Source: Schistosoma mansoni
Lineage: Eukaryota > Platyhelminthes > Trematoda > Strigeidida > Schistosomatidae
DNA length: 64,000 nucleotides
Reading direction: 5' to 3'
Assembly: GCF_000237925.1 (NCBI RefSeq)
Contig: NW_017386051.1
Location: 124,001 to 188,000 of the forward strand
The notes below the pieces were generated by a model. It made no database searches. It was not told the origin of the DNA and saw only the letters and a list, made by a program, of their open reading frames with translations. Numbering within the stretch: the first letter of the stretch is position 1; every line of letters starts with the position of its first letter. A program made the position numbers and the translations under genes. This document shows positions 21,559 to 32,849 of the stretch, piece by piece.

Positions 21559-22990
21559 TGAAATTCTAGTAAAATTCATCCTCATACTAACTAAAACTAT
21601 GATATAAACTAAATGAAATATGGCTAGTAAGGGGATCTGAGACTCACGTTTTCTCCTAATTCGGATTCGCCGGCTATGGTTAGTGTTGTGATAAATACCA
21701 TTGAGTTATCCACTTGGCTACTAATTTCAGATAGAATATTGCATATGGACATCTTTTGCAGATATCTTTATCGAAGGAATCAAAACAGAATACCTATATG
21801 TCACGCAACGCTGATCAAACTCCTGTCGAAAATACCAACAATGAGATATTCTAAACCATTTCAAATCGAACTAACCAATAACACTTGCCTAACCAGAAAA
21901 GATAATCTAAATATATCAGAATTAGGCAATACCACTCTCTAAATATATTCAAATGCGACTACCAAGAGCCATGCAAAAAAGGGAACGATGATGGGCAGAA
22001 TGAATAATGTAATTGATTATGTACGAAGATAGTGTTATGTAGTACTACTAAAGTAGGTAGCTAGGATAAGAGAAGGCTTCCACGCAAGGCTACGAAATGA
22101 TCTTGGTGAGAATACTTGACTGAGCTCCTTCAGCCGATTGGTGTTTAATAACACTAACAGCAAAATCCAACTCAAATCCTCGCTGTGGCGCTGATTGGTA
22201 GTGATTGCAACTTTTCTAGTTAATTCAGGTGGTCGGCGAAGATATAACTAATCCTCTATCCATCTGCAAATTGGATTACTTAGGTTGCCGAAATTAGGCT
22301 CTAGTAATTTTGCGGGCTGCTCGATGTGTGCGCTAATGTATATGAATTGCATTAGTCTCGACGTTCGTAGTTGTGTATTCAGGTATATGCAAAGGTTACG
22401 CATCGGGTTCGTAAGCTGAGGTATATACATGATGTGTAGCAAAATCAGTGGCCTAAACCAACAATTCGAAGATATAACAAAAAGATATTGCACCAAGTTC
22501 TAAGGAGATGTGGCCATCAACTCTATCTGAGATTGCTTATGTTTATGTGCATATTATGAATTGCATGAGAGAAAGTCTTTGTATCGGTGATATGCATGTC
22601 AAGCGTAGGAGACAATCAATTGTAGCAAATACCTTCGTAGGGTGTGTTGACCATCTACCATCCCAGGTGGGTAAGTACATTTATATATATGCTATTGGAT
22701 GCATGAATGAAAACTCTTGTGTTACGGTGTGCATGTACATTAATGCTTGCCCCTGGTGAGACGCGTATGAGCCACGATCCAGGAGTATCGATTTCTCCAT
22801 GCAATCACATCCAAGCAGTGAATTTGTAAGCCTTGAAACACAATAACCAATTCCAGAAAAGTCACACCAGCTGCATCAGATAAGGCTTTACCAACCTTAA
22901 GTAGCTGGAACACCACTGTGATTAGAGTCACCGTCGGGTGCCCATGATACTGTTTATTTGCGGGGGGGGTACTTTTAAAAAACCTCAAAA
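21559..22990. other. Unassigned non-SINE segment with loose internal repeats
   Basis: Richer in G+C than the neighbourhood and free of the window's SINE families. Three loosely similar blocks near 22340, 22553 and 22685 share an 'aattgcat' or 'gatgcatga' start followed by a 'cttgtgt'-like stretch, suggesting diverged repeats. An 8-G run lies at 22962-22969. Open frames (82-88 codons) show no recognisable protein. It could be a transposon not otherwise represented here, or host sequence. Confidence 0.35.
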
Positions 22991-24599
22991 ATCATAAAAA
23001 TGTATCGTATTTAGTTCATTTGATCAATTTAAATCAGCCCAATAAATATAAGATTCACAGCATTATTTTTCTCAATTGTTAGCATCATCTACAATAAAAC
23101 AATATTTTGTCAAAGTGAATAGTTTGATTTACGAAGGAAAAGGTGAAATAATAAATGAGGTTCATTCAGATTAGTATGCAGAAATGTTGATTGTTGAAAT
23201 GATGACATCATAGATAATACTAATCGGTTAACATATATAACTAGCATGAAATGTAATACTCCTCAGAAAAAGAGATGAATTGAAAAACAATGGATCAATA
23301 AAAAAGAGTAGGATTACGTAATAGAAAAAGATTGCTTTATATCAGCTAGTGATATAGTTAGCTACGTTTTTCCATTGTTATTCACAAGTCAAATAGGCAA
23401 TACATGTTGGTCATTACAAGGTGAGAAAAAATAATCAATGCTTTGAAGTTCATTTGGATATGTACTATGTTTTTATAATTGAAGAAGTTCCCAGTAATCA
23501 TAGGTATAAATGAGTATTTGCCTTTCTACAGAAGGTTTCAAGAAATATATTCAAAAGAATTTATGTGGAATTGTTTGGTAGTCTATCACATAAGATTTCA
23601 TTAGTAAATATATATCTTTATGCATGAATAAAGCTGAAGATGTCTTCAATTCTTTCTGTTAGATTTAGAGATGAATATTTACGATGAACAACAGAACTGT
23701 GTTAGGCATTGAAATTCCAGTCTTTATCTAATGGATGGTTTATTCTAGTGTAGAACGATGAAGAATACAAAGATAATACTGAGTTATGATTACCTTCAAT
23801 ATTTTATGCTGGTAGAAATATCAGACTTGTAAAGTAGCTTATGATTTTCGATCATCGATTCACAGTTCAGATGATTGGTGATGAGCTGAGTTTAAGATGA
23901 AATGTCTGTACATATATCATACTATTGAAGTCTGAACCAGTGAGGCATCTAAACAGCCTAACTTCTGACAACTTTATGACATAATTTAAATAATCCAGAA
24001 AACGAGAATGAAATAGATGTATTGCAAATATTGGATAGAGTTATAATAAGTGATTGTTGAATCGTGTGCTGTGCGATTCGAATGCTGATAGAAAACTTTC
24101 TATATGCAATTTCAACTGGCTACTTGAGTGGGGGGGGAACTCTTTTGGCTTAACAGGACCGAGTAATATCTGTACCGTCATTCTAATGTCTGTACACTTG
24201 TCTCTTAGGAATTTCAGTCACATTTTCAAACAATAGACTGAGTCTTATCTTTTAAAATAAAAATCTAAATCTTAGTTTATCATGTAGGCTCAGCATTTCG
24301 CCGATATCTGATTGCCCCACTGAATCAGTGACAAAAGCTCAGATACCTTAAATATTTCAAAATCCGTTCGAAAATGACAGTAAGAGCCGTTCATGATTTT
24401 CAAGTTAAATTGAGGTGTCCACCACGGCCTTTTAAAAGCTCTTTATCTGATTTTAGTATACAGTGAGATATAACTAAGGTAACGCAGATAATATGATAAC
24501 TGTATAAAAATCTCATTAATATACACACATTACAGTATTCGATAACATTGTTTTCTTTTAGGTAGATGACTTAATTGAAAATTTCTTATAGTTTACGTC
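22991..24599. other. Repeat-poor region
   Basis: No repeats or gene signals noticed. A second 8-G run occurs near 24130-24137, unusual in such AT-rich DNA. Confidence 0.4.
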
Positions 24600-24705
24600 A
24601 CAGAGTGACCTTAGCTAGAGAACTACTGAAAACCAGGGAGTTATGAACAGTGTTTCGTCTCATTGTAGGATTCCTCACCACCAATAAAGGTATCGGGGAT
24701 CGAAT
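24600..24705 (-). mobile_element. BETA SINE, old fragment, minus strand
   Basis: Retains 'cttagctagagaactactga', 'aacagtgtttcgtctcattg' and 'taggattcctcacc', a decayed minus-sense arm and hammerhead. Confidence 0.55.
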
Positions 24706-24889
24706 ACTAGAGTATCATAATTTACGGCATGTGCATTATCTCTAGATAAGCATGTTGGCATACAATGGTTTAGAATTCTAACCTTGATCAGTCCCGTTTG
24801 TTGAAAGACCAACGATAATTTCTTGTTATTTTTGATACCTATCACATACCTGATGTGAATTTACATCCATCATTCAACTGAGAAATATG

Positions 24890-25262
24890 TTCACAGTTGG
24901 GCTCACGAATCGATATATGCTAGACCACCATTGGAAACTTGGAAGCATTAGACGGCCACTTCACTCTAATATGGGACTCTTCAGCAGTGCGTATCCACGA
25001 TCACGCATCAAAGGGATTCGAATCCAGTATTCTCAGTCGCCTGAGCGAACACTTAACCTCTAGATCACTGAGACAGCATCCAACGGTGTTCATGTTTGGC
25101 TTCAATCGATCCATGATCTTGTTCAACCCTTCATCCATTGTCTGAGGTGGATAACTGTCTCACAATCGACAAGGATTAGACCCCATTGGTCACGGCCTCT
25201 CACTAGAATTCCAGGAATCGCATCTTGAAGCTAGTCACTAGTGAGCACACGATGATTATTAT
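24890..25262 (-). mobile_element. BETA SINE, full length, minus strand
   Basis: On the minus strand the order is complete: 5' end 'gtgctcactagtgactagct', the block 'gtgagaggccgtgaccaatg', 'tggatcgattgaagccaaac', the tRNA-like head (box B on plus strand 'ggattcgaatcc'), a hammerhead and the 3' arm. The hammerhead keeps CTGAAGAG and a GUC triplet, but stem II is weak. This copy helps define the BETA 5' end. Confidence 0.85.
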
Positions 25263-25274
25263 CGGAAAAATGGT

Positions 25275-25411
25275 TTATTGAGATTGTAGCATTTTAAAAG
25301 TTGAATTCACGAGTTGACGATCGTCCAGTGCTTCCAGATTTTCAATGGTGGTCTAGCTTAGATCGATTCATGAACTCAACTATGAAAATACTACAATCTG
25401 CACAAATTCCT
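25275..25411. repeat. BETA mini-foldback (arms only)
   Basis: The minus-sense arm 'gagattgtagcattttaaaa' to 'gaattcacgagttgacg' faces the plus-sense arm 'gtccagtgcttccagatttt' to 'gaactcaactatgaaaatac'. The tRNA-like head and nearly all ribozyme sequence are missing. Confidence 0.7.
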
Positions 25412-25496
25412 ATACAGATGATAAATATGTTTTGTTGAAAACTAAACAGAAATGTTAACATACTACTTAAGTTACTAATAATTATGCAATCATTTG

Positions 25497-25687
25497 CACA
25501 AGGAAGTGGCTATCAGGACTCAGTGGCCGAGTGGATAACGCGATGGCGTTTCAAGCGAAAGGTACTGGGCTCGAGTCCAAGAGTGAACATCAACTCTGAG
25601 ATGCAGGTCCATCCAGCTGACGAGTCAGAAATAGGACGAAACGCGCGTCCTGGATTCCACTGCTAGCCACTATCCATCTTCGCTTAC
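25497..25687 (+). mobile_element. ALPHA (SM-alpha-like) SINE, young insertion with perfect 14-bp target duplication
   Basis: TATGCAATCATTTG occurs at 25483-25496 and again at 25688-25701, fixing the insert ends exactly. The 191-bp insert begins CACAAGGAAGTGGC and ends TCTTCGCTTAC, with no poly-A tail. It contains the tRNA-like head (box A 'gtggccgagtgg', box B 'gggctcgagtcc') and a hammerhead. The duplication shows the unit moved as a retroposon, most likely by LINE enzymes. A 60-codon frame across it is spurious. Confidence 0.95.
25611..25655 (+). ncRNA. Hammerhead ribozyme, ALPHA type, core intact
   Basis: Stem I ATCCAG (25611-25616) pairs with CTGGAT (25650-25655). The core CTGACGAG is complete. 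Stem II keeps three pairs (GTC/GAC) around an enlarged loop because one base differs from the consensus. GAAAC is present, stem III is the self-complementary ACGCGCGT, and the cleavage triplet GTC ends at 25649. This matches the hammerhead described for schistosome SM-alpha transcripts. Confidence 0.85.
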
Positions 25688-25701
25688 TATGCAATCATTT
25701 G

Positions 25702-26504
25702 TTTTTATAATATAAACTTGTACATCAAAAGATGATTAAATGTTGCGAAACAACATTGAATTTCGATAGCCTAAATGTAGTTTTTTTTGAAGAATAAATC
25801 ATACATTCGGAAAAGGAATACATTTTATCTAGTTGATATCAATTTTTTGACTGCCTAATGTTAGTATGTATAAATCAATAATGTAACTCAGAAACAAACT
25901 ACAATTTTTGGCAATCGACCCTTGGTTTGCAGTTAAATAATCTTTTTCTGTCTAAATAAATGTAAAGATGTACAATGAATTTTATAATAATATGATATTA
26001 CAGTCAAGTAACTGAATAAAGAAAACCAAGTGGCTGAGAACTGCTAGATTATGTATGTATATATTTGTTCAATATCTGATTATTAAACACCGATAATGAC
26101 ATGTTTAAAGGTTAAATGTCGTTAACACAATATTTTATTTGATTTAGGTTACGTGCAGTTTGTCACTTTTACAGCAAAGCCTATCTGTACAATAAAGTGA
26201 ATGAACACTGTTTGATGTATTCGAATGTGAACCACATTATTTTTCAACGTGAGATGTTATTACCGAGCTATTTAGGCCATTAAAGACCTTTTGTAGTACT
26301 GAGTTATTTAGCACTAACTGATCGCTCAATGGATGCTTTGCCTATTGATGTAGAACTAATCAACACACTTCGATCTAGACTGTTTACAAGATAATGAGGA
26401 TACTGGTTGCTGTTTAGTAACCTGTCAGTGTAAATAAATCTATTCTGGATTAGATAATCTTCTGTTGAATTATTCTACTATTGATATCTCTGACTATAAT
26501 ATAG
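25702..26504. other. Unassigned AT-rich spacer
   Basis: No feature recognised. Confidence 0.4.
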
Positions 26505-27070
26505 GGCCAGGGAGATTTCGATACAACTGTGAGGGAGCGGATCGGCAAAGCAAGAGCAGCATATTTACAAGTGAAGAATATCTGGAATTCAAAACAATTG
26601 TCAACCAACACCAAGATCAGAATTTTCAATACAAATGTCAAGACAGTTCTACTGTATGCGGTGGAGAGGTGGAGAACTATGAAAGCCATCATCCAGAAGA
26701 TACAGGTGTTTATTAACAGTTGTCTATGCAAGATACTCCGGATCTGTTGGCAATCAGCAACATTCAACTGTGGGAGAGAACAAACCAGATTCCAGTGGAG
26801 GAAGAAATCAGGAAGCGCTGAAAGTGGGTAGGACACACATTAGGGAAATCACCCAACTGTATCACAAGGGAAGCCCTCACATGGAATCCTCAAGGCCAAA
26901 GGTGAAGGGAAGACCAAAGAACAAATTACGCCGTGAAACGGAAACAGATATGGGGAGAATGAACAAAAATTGGATAGAAGTAGAAAGGAAGGTCCAGGAC
27001 AGAGTGGGTTGGAGAATGGTGGTCGGCGGCCTATGTTCCATTGGGAGTAACAGGCATAAGTAAGTAAGGA
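26505..27070 (+). mobile_element. LINE-A 3' end
   Basis: Reads [73 protein letters not shown] and, in another frame, [20 protein letters not shown] and [20 protein letters not shown]. It is the best preserved C-terminus of this LINE, ending 'cataagtaagtaagg'. At least two frame changes break it. Frames at 26529-26831 and 26770-27063 are its pieces. Confidence 0.85.
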
Positions 27071-28077
27071 AGGAAGATTCCCATACCTTTAGATTATAAG
27101 TAGTTCTCTCAAGGATGACATTATTATTTACAGATGTATAAAAACGTTGGCATTACCTGACGATTACTTCAAACAACCTAAAGTATATATTGAGTTCCCC
27201 TTTTTACTTTATTCAACCTAATGTATATTTTCAGTATGTCATCCAACTGAACTACTATTGTCATGAAATTGGTAAATAAATCCCCTATAATTCAATTTCA
27301 AGGTTAATTCAAGAAAGGAAACCGGAAAATGGAATATCTGTAACTATTAATTGAATTAGAGATTATCATCAAAAAAATGTTCACATTTCTATCAATAACT
27401 ATTACGAATCATTTAGTAGTTGTGTTAACTCATGATAGACTGTACAAATATAAAGAATGAGTATATGCATGGACATAAATATGTATATGTGCTTGTGTGT
27501 ATGCGTCGTTGTATCAATAGTAAACTGGTAATTTATCGTTTATGATGAAAAGCAATGTAGTAGTCACGATTTCTAGTTTGTTCATATAGATATGACGTTA
27601 GTAACAACCTGTTTACTTTACGTGATGTATCTAATAGATAATATGTTTTTACTTCGCCTCACCCCCATCTAGTATGTACACACATACACACACACGCAGG
27701 TAGGTGTATATACTTACGAACAATCGAATGATACAACCTTATAAACAAAAAGACGATTTAATAAATATTTATTTGTTTTTAATTCATAAAAAAGAGGAAG
27801 TTATTTTTCGATAAACAAAATATTTATTCAACAAATCAATTTATTGATTTTCTATTTTTCCACCAAAAATCAGAATGTTTTTGTTCTTGGTAATAATGTA
27901 GTACAAATAGATTGAATAATCTCAATGAATCTTTTATTCTAATTGATAACGGTCAGATTAGGACTGAATTAATTTGGTTACCAATGCCAGTTGATTGATT
28001 AAAAAGTTCAACCACGGTGAGTGTGAGAATATACAGAGAAATAGACAGACAATAAAGAAAATTCATTGAGATCATAA
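27071..28077. other. AT-rich spacer with a CA-rich tract
   Basis: A short CA-rich tract lies near 27680-27700; otherwise nothing recognised. Confidence 0.4.
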
Positions 28078-28366
28078 GGCAAGACTACAGTTTGTGGACG
28101 AATCAATCACATTAAGGATAACATATTTTGAATTTTGGCGCTAAATTCATTCATCCATTTATATAAATAACGTTTTAGCGTTTTAGCTTATGTCGTTTCT
28201 TGATGAGAATGTCGAATCTAATTCTGAACCCTAACCATCAACTGTAAATCCTAATCCTAATTATTTATACAAATATATCACACTCATTTATCCCTAGTGA
28301 GTAGGTGAACATTCTCAAGGTTACTTTAACGTCACTCAAATGTCATCCATAAATTATAGTCTCACC
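28078..28366 (-). mobile_element. DELTA MITE-like element with 8-bp target duplication
   Basis: GATCATAA at 28070-28077 is repeated at 28367-28374. The ends GGCAAGACTACAGTTTGTGG and (reverse complement of the right end) GGTGAGACTATAATTTATGG form about 24-bp terminal inverted repeats. The 289-bp interior is non-coding and shares blocks with copies at 21303, 36016 and 50092. An 8-bp duplication with GG-starting inverted repeats suggests a cut-and-paste DNA transposon relative; Merlin or hAT types make 8-bp duplications, but the superfamily is not proven. Confidence 0.85.
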
Positions 28367-28676
28367 GATCATAAAACTTAAACTACTAGATTTTGTTCTT
28401 TGGAAGCAACGCACAAAACATAGCAGCAGGAAAGGTAATCATCCAATCAAAAATGTGATACTTTACTTTTCACTTTCTAGATGTTCCTGGGAAACGTCTA
28501 TGGAATTTCGATTGGACAAGATGTTTCACAATGTTTTCAGGGCCTCTATGTAATTTTTCTAAGAATACCCCCAACAACTACCCATAGAACTTGACTGTTA
28601 AAGAATGAACTCATCGGTTGTGTTTCACCATTAAACACTGTAAAACTCTATTTTTTAACCAGTAAGTAGTATAATC

Positions 28677-28746
28677 AGAAGGGGTTTTGTGGAGATTTCA
28701 GTATTTTCATAGTAGAAAGCACGAGTCAATTGAAGCTAGACCACCA
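28677..28746 (-). mobile_element. BETA SINE, 3'-end fragment
   Basis: Only the minus-sense tail ('aaggggttttgtggagattt') and arm ('gtcaattgaagctagaccac') are present. Severe 5' truncation of this kind is typical of LINE-driven insertion. Confidence 0.8.
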
Positions 28747-29342
28747 CCTTGACAGTAAGTAGTATATTAAAATTACCCTCCTATATTTCACCTCCAAAAA
28801 ACCTACTTCGGTTTTGGCACTAAGTATAACTAACCTTTGTACTTGTAAACTAATTTAAGCCAGGTATAGTTAACATTGTGATAAACTGTAACTAATTAAT
28901 CTATAGAAAATTCTTGACATTGGAATATTTTCAATGTTGATATACATACACATTTTTCTTACAACATCTAATTAGGATAAGTCAAGTAAGATACAATACA
29001 GTTAAACATTTTACAGCAAAATAGTGTAATAATTCAAAATTTAAATAGTATTTTATTTGCTGCAGTTTTAAAATCCGTAACCACCCACTCCTACCTCAAA
29101 AAGAAAAAAGGAAAAAGGTGTTCATTGATCAAATTTAAAGAAAAAATTTGTTACTTTCGCTGAATTATATTTCACAAACTGAATAGTAGTATACATAATT
29201 AAGTTCTAAATTCAGACTTGATCGATAGGATTCGAACAACATTAGGATATTGATTATTTTTACCCAATGTTGAATCGATTATAAATACGCCTCAGTTTCA
29301 TAGGAGGTACGTTACGAATTCGATAGCTCTGTAATAAACGTC
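28747..29342. other. AT-rich spacer
   Basis: No feature recognised. Confidence 0.4.
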
Positions 29343-29625
29343 AACACAGATGGGGACAACTCAATGTATTTTTAATGCGAAATTACATAATATCTTGTTA
29401 AAATATAAGAACCATACATTGAATACTTCATTTCCAAATCTTCCATCAATTGTCCTTTCACATTCTGTATGACCTTTCCAGTTCAAAATTCCTTTCTATT
29501 TTCTCTTCTATTCTCTTCAACTTGATCTTCTTAGCCTTCTATTTTCAAGTTTTCCACTTTCGATTGATGTTACATACTACTTCTGTCTGTCGACATAAGT
29601 AGAGTACACCACAGCTAAAGTTACT
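29343..29625 (+). repeat. EPSILON repeat, full-length copy
   Basis: 'aacacagatggggacaactc' to 'ctgtcgacataagtagagta'; the closest match to the copy at 4515. Ends in the same palindromic block. Confidence 0.75.
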
Positions 29626-29869
29626 AAGCTGTATGATCTAGATATAAGTTCCATCTAAGAATATCAGTTCCCTTAGTAATGTAGGCATGCAACCTGAAGA
29701 CTGGTGCCAATCAATACGAATTATAGGTGAAGTAGATTTTCCTGCCGAGTACAGACAAGCACTAAACATTAAAACTACAAATGGCTGCAGGTGGATAATC
29801 TTCGAAATTGTCAGTTTGAGGTTGTGTAGATTTTGAATCTTATCAAAATCGTGAAACGATTTATGTTAG
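29626..29869 (+). other. Short open frame between repeats, not assigned
   Basis: A frame of about 52 codons (around 29654-29842) reads SNVGMQPEDWCQSIRII, EVDFPAEYRQALNIKTTNG and beyond, with a less AT-driven composition than most frames here. A possible splice donor (CAG then GTGGAT) lies inside, but no pyrimidine tract precedes it. It may be a decayed exon or chance. Confidence 0.2.
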
Positions 29870-30200
29870 GCCTCACGCTTCGAGAGGAAATTTTCATAGC
29901 TTTAGTGAGAAGCCCGAGCTAAACTACATGGGATGTGAGACGGTTATCCACTAAAGATAATGCGAGAGATGAGTATGCGATGTGGTGGATGAATTGAGGT
30001 TAGGCATTAACACTGTTGGATTCTAAGTTAGTATCTAGAGGTTAAGCATTTGTGTGTGAAAGAAGAGGTTCTGAGTTGGACTCCAGGTTGTGGGTTCATG
30101 GGTGCACACTGTTAAGGAGTCCCATACTAGAAGGAAGTGGCCTTCCAGTGCTCGCAGGTTTTCAACGGTGGTCAAACTCAGATCGGTAGATGATTTTAAT
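29870..30200 (+). mobile_element. BETA SINE, near full length, diverged
   Basis: The 5' block 'tagtgagaagcccgagctaa', 'gaattgaggttaggcattaa', a decayed tRNA-like head, and a hammerhead whose second core half reads 'gaaggaagtgg' in place of GGACGAAAC. Confidence 0.75.
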
Positions 30201-30639
30201 ACAATAAACTTTTACTTTACAAGTCTTTCTTTTTGATTTCATAGCAGAATTTAAATAATTATCATCATGAAAACTACAGCCACCTGGAGAAATAATCTAA
30301 ACATGGTTAGTAATAAACGAATATTTCAGCTCAATTTGTAAATTATCAGTGGTAGTTGTACACCTTGTAACATCATGTTTGACGAAGAATTTTTAAAGCT
30401 CACAAAAAACACAATTTAGTTCCTTTGAACTGTTAGTTATTCCTTTTAATTATCAACTATTTATTTTGTTTAGTAGGAAACATGTTGAAGATATCCGTTT
30501 ATGGTGACTTGTCGAATAATACATTATTGAAAGACAATAAATTACTGCTAGCCCATTGTTCTACATTATAAGCATCCATTCATCAACCTACGTGTCTAAT
30601 AATGAGTATTCTAATTAACCAATAATTTAATCATGTGAA

Positions 30640-30750
30640 TCGAAGGTCTCAGATTTAACTACTAATGAGGTTGTGGATGGGCAATTTCGAAATTTCGTAA
30701 ACTATGATAAAACATCTATCCAGCACTTCATGATTTTCAATAGTGATTAA
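30640..30750 (+). mobile_element. BETA SINE, very old remnant
   Basis: Faint matches only: 'gaggttgtggatgggcaatt' and 'ataaaacatctatccagcac' followed by 'ttcatgattttcaatagtga'. Confidence 0.4.
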
Positions 30751-30821
30751 CAGTATCATAGGATTTACACTAACAACATCAAAGTCTAATGTATCAAATA
30801 CATTGATGACAAATGTTTTTC

Positions 30822-30922
30822 ACTTTCATAGCTGAAAGCGTGAGTCAATTTAAACTAGACTACCATGGAAAACCTGGAAACACTGGACGGCCGTTTCGTC
30901 CTATTTTTGGACTCCTCATTTT
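30822..30922 (-). mobile_element. BETA SINE, arm and partial ribozyme, minus strand
   Basis: A clear minus-sense arm ('gtgagtcaatttaaactaga') and hammerhead half (complement of GGACGAAACGGCCGTCC) that stops abruptly after 'ggactcctcatt', before stem I can close. Confidence 0.8.
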
Positions 30923-32069
30923 TCTCTCTTCAATTACTCAATCCACAAGAAAAATTACGTAACAGTAAACAAAAAAGTGTTAATTTTGTTTTTTATATAT
31001 ATACCTTTTTTATCATTTAAATCTACCAATCAAATTAAGTTTGACAACTCTATTGGCTAGACAAAATATTTTCTCTAATAATGATTGGCTAATTTGACAA
31101 ATGCGTATTTAAAAAAATCTGTGTGAGGTCGTTTGTGTTACTAATATTGTTATTACTATTATCAGTTTTCGTGTATTGGGTAAAACAAATGGGGAACTTA
31201 TGTACCATGTAATGCATCTCCCTTTTTTTTTTAAAAAAAAAATAAATAATTAATTAAATAGATAAACAAATAAACATTGGCGCATATTTTAAACTCATTC
31301 ATAATTGTCATTGTATTTTATTGCCAAATGATCCGCTTATGGAAATATATACATTAACACTTATTGGATTCATTTGTAAATGATAGAAGAAGATGGTGAT
31401 TTGATTAGATTTTCATAAAGAAATTTAATTTTAATTTGTCCGCTTTTAACTATTTTAAAAAATCGTCCAAACCCAGTCGATTAAAACTAATTTAGTGAAC
31501 AAAAAAAATCAGTGGATTATTTACTTTTTCATTCATAAAAATTTGATTTAATCAAAGTCAATTTATTAGAACAATTTAAGGTTAAATTAGTTTACAAAGT
31601 TAGATACATTTCGGTGAGTTATTTATTTTATACTGGAATTTTTTTTAACATTTGAGAAGTATATTACTAAAATAGGAGGGTTTAAGTAATATTTAATTGC
31701 TGTGTGCTTAATGCTATGTATAAGTAAATGTTATTTTCCATGACAAACGTGTTAAAAATTTATTCTATGAAATACAGTCAATTTACGATGAGTACTGCTT
31801 TAACATTAAAAGTTCTACACCAATTACTCCTTTAAATAATACTAATGTTCATACTGATAACAGGTTTGAGCAAGAATTATAAATTTTTCTAGTGAAAAAC
31901 AATGATTGACTGAGCTTGACATTTTGATAAAGAGATGTACAGATTAATGATTATCATGAAAAATGGATAATCTTTGATTTAATCCTTAATTGTATTGTTG
32001 ATGTGTACAAAAAAAGTAAATCTTTATCTGTAACGAGACTCTTTTTGTCTTCGTACTAACTGATACTGT
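30923..32069. other. AT-rich repeat-poor region with promoter-like motifs
   Basis: Two CCAAT-type motifs (ATTGGCT near 31051 and GATTGGCTAAT near 31083) are followed by 'gtatttaaaaaaa' near 31106. These could form a pol II promoter but can occur by chance in AT-rich DNA, and no downstream gene was found. Confidence 0.25.
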
Positions 32070-32390
32070 AGTGAAAAAGAACACGAATAGGGACAATCGA
32101 ATGTATTTAGGCACAAAATTACAGACTATCTCACTGAAATCTGACAACCATACATAAATAGTTGATTTGCAAACTATCAAATAATTGTCTCAATCTTGAA
32201 CATTCCTTCTTTAAATATCAGTTCATCGTCTCTGATTACTAATGTTCATGCATTTTCATACCAATTGTATTTCGTTCCCGTTCTTTCCTTATCGATCTTC
32301 TACTGGAATACATTCTCTGCCCGACTATCGTATATACTAGTTATGTGTATATAAGTAACTCACCCCACAATACCACCACTGAAATCCATC
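32070..32390 (+). repeat. EPSILON repeat, diverged
   Basis: 'aacacgaatagggacaatcg', 'gacaaccatacataaatag' and the terminal 'actagttatgtgtatataag' hold the EPSILON order, with the palindrome eroded. Confidence 0.55.
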
Positions 32391-32849
32391 TGTAACGAAT
32401 ACAAATTGCATGTTATTAAAGCTATTGTATTTACATTTTTATTGATACATTACTCTGGGTTTTTTTCAATCTATGTACCTCATATGCTAAAAAAAAAGAA
32501 TATTTTCAATATCTATACTAAATAGTTTCCTCTGTCCCCTCCTACCCCCCTTCAATTTATTAAAAATTTTTATGATCGACATATTAGGCAATTTAAAAAT
32601 ATTTTCTCTTTTTTATTTTAAAAAAAAATTAAATTAAATTACAAGTTTAAAAATATTTTATGAAAATAATTTGACTTCTGTTGATATGAAACTGTTTTTA
32701 TTATTGAATTGAATGTTTACTATAATCAATAAATCATTGGACAATTAACGATATTTTATCTGTATAATTTGGAAGGAAGAAAGGAGGAACAGTTGACCAC
32801 AAAAAATAGGCATTGTGGAATTTATAAACTTGTAACTATGAGAATGACT

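Noticed and set aside
21676-21942. 88-codon frame in the non-SINE segment
   Set aside because: No recognisable motif, and no nearby splice or start context that would support it.
22962-22969. G-runs at 22962 and 24130 as G-quadruplex sites
   Set aside because: Each is a single G tract with no further tracts nearby.
29654-29842. About 52-codon frame with protein-like composition
   Set aside because: Too short, no polypyrimidine tract or clear acceptor, no recognised motif; kept only as a low-confidence note.
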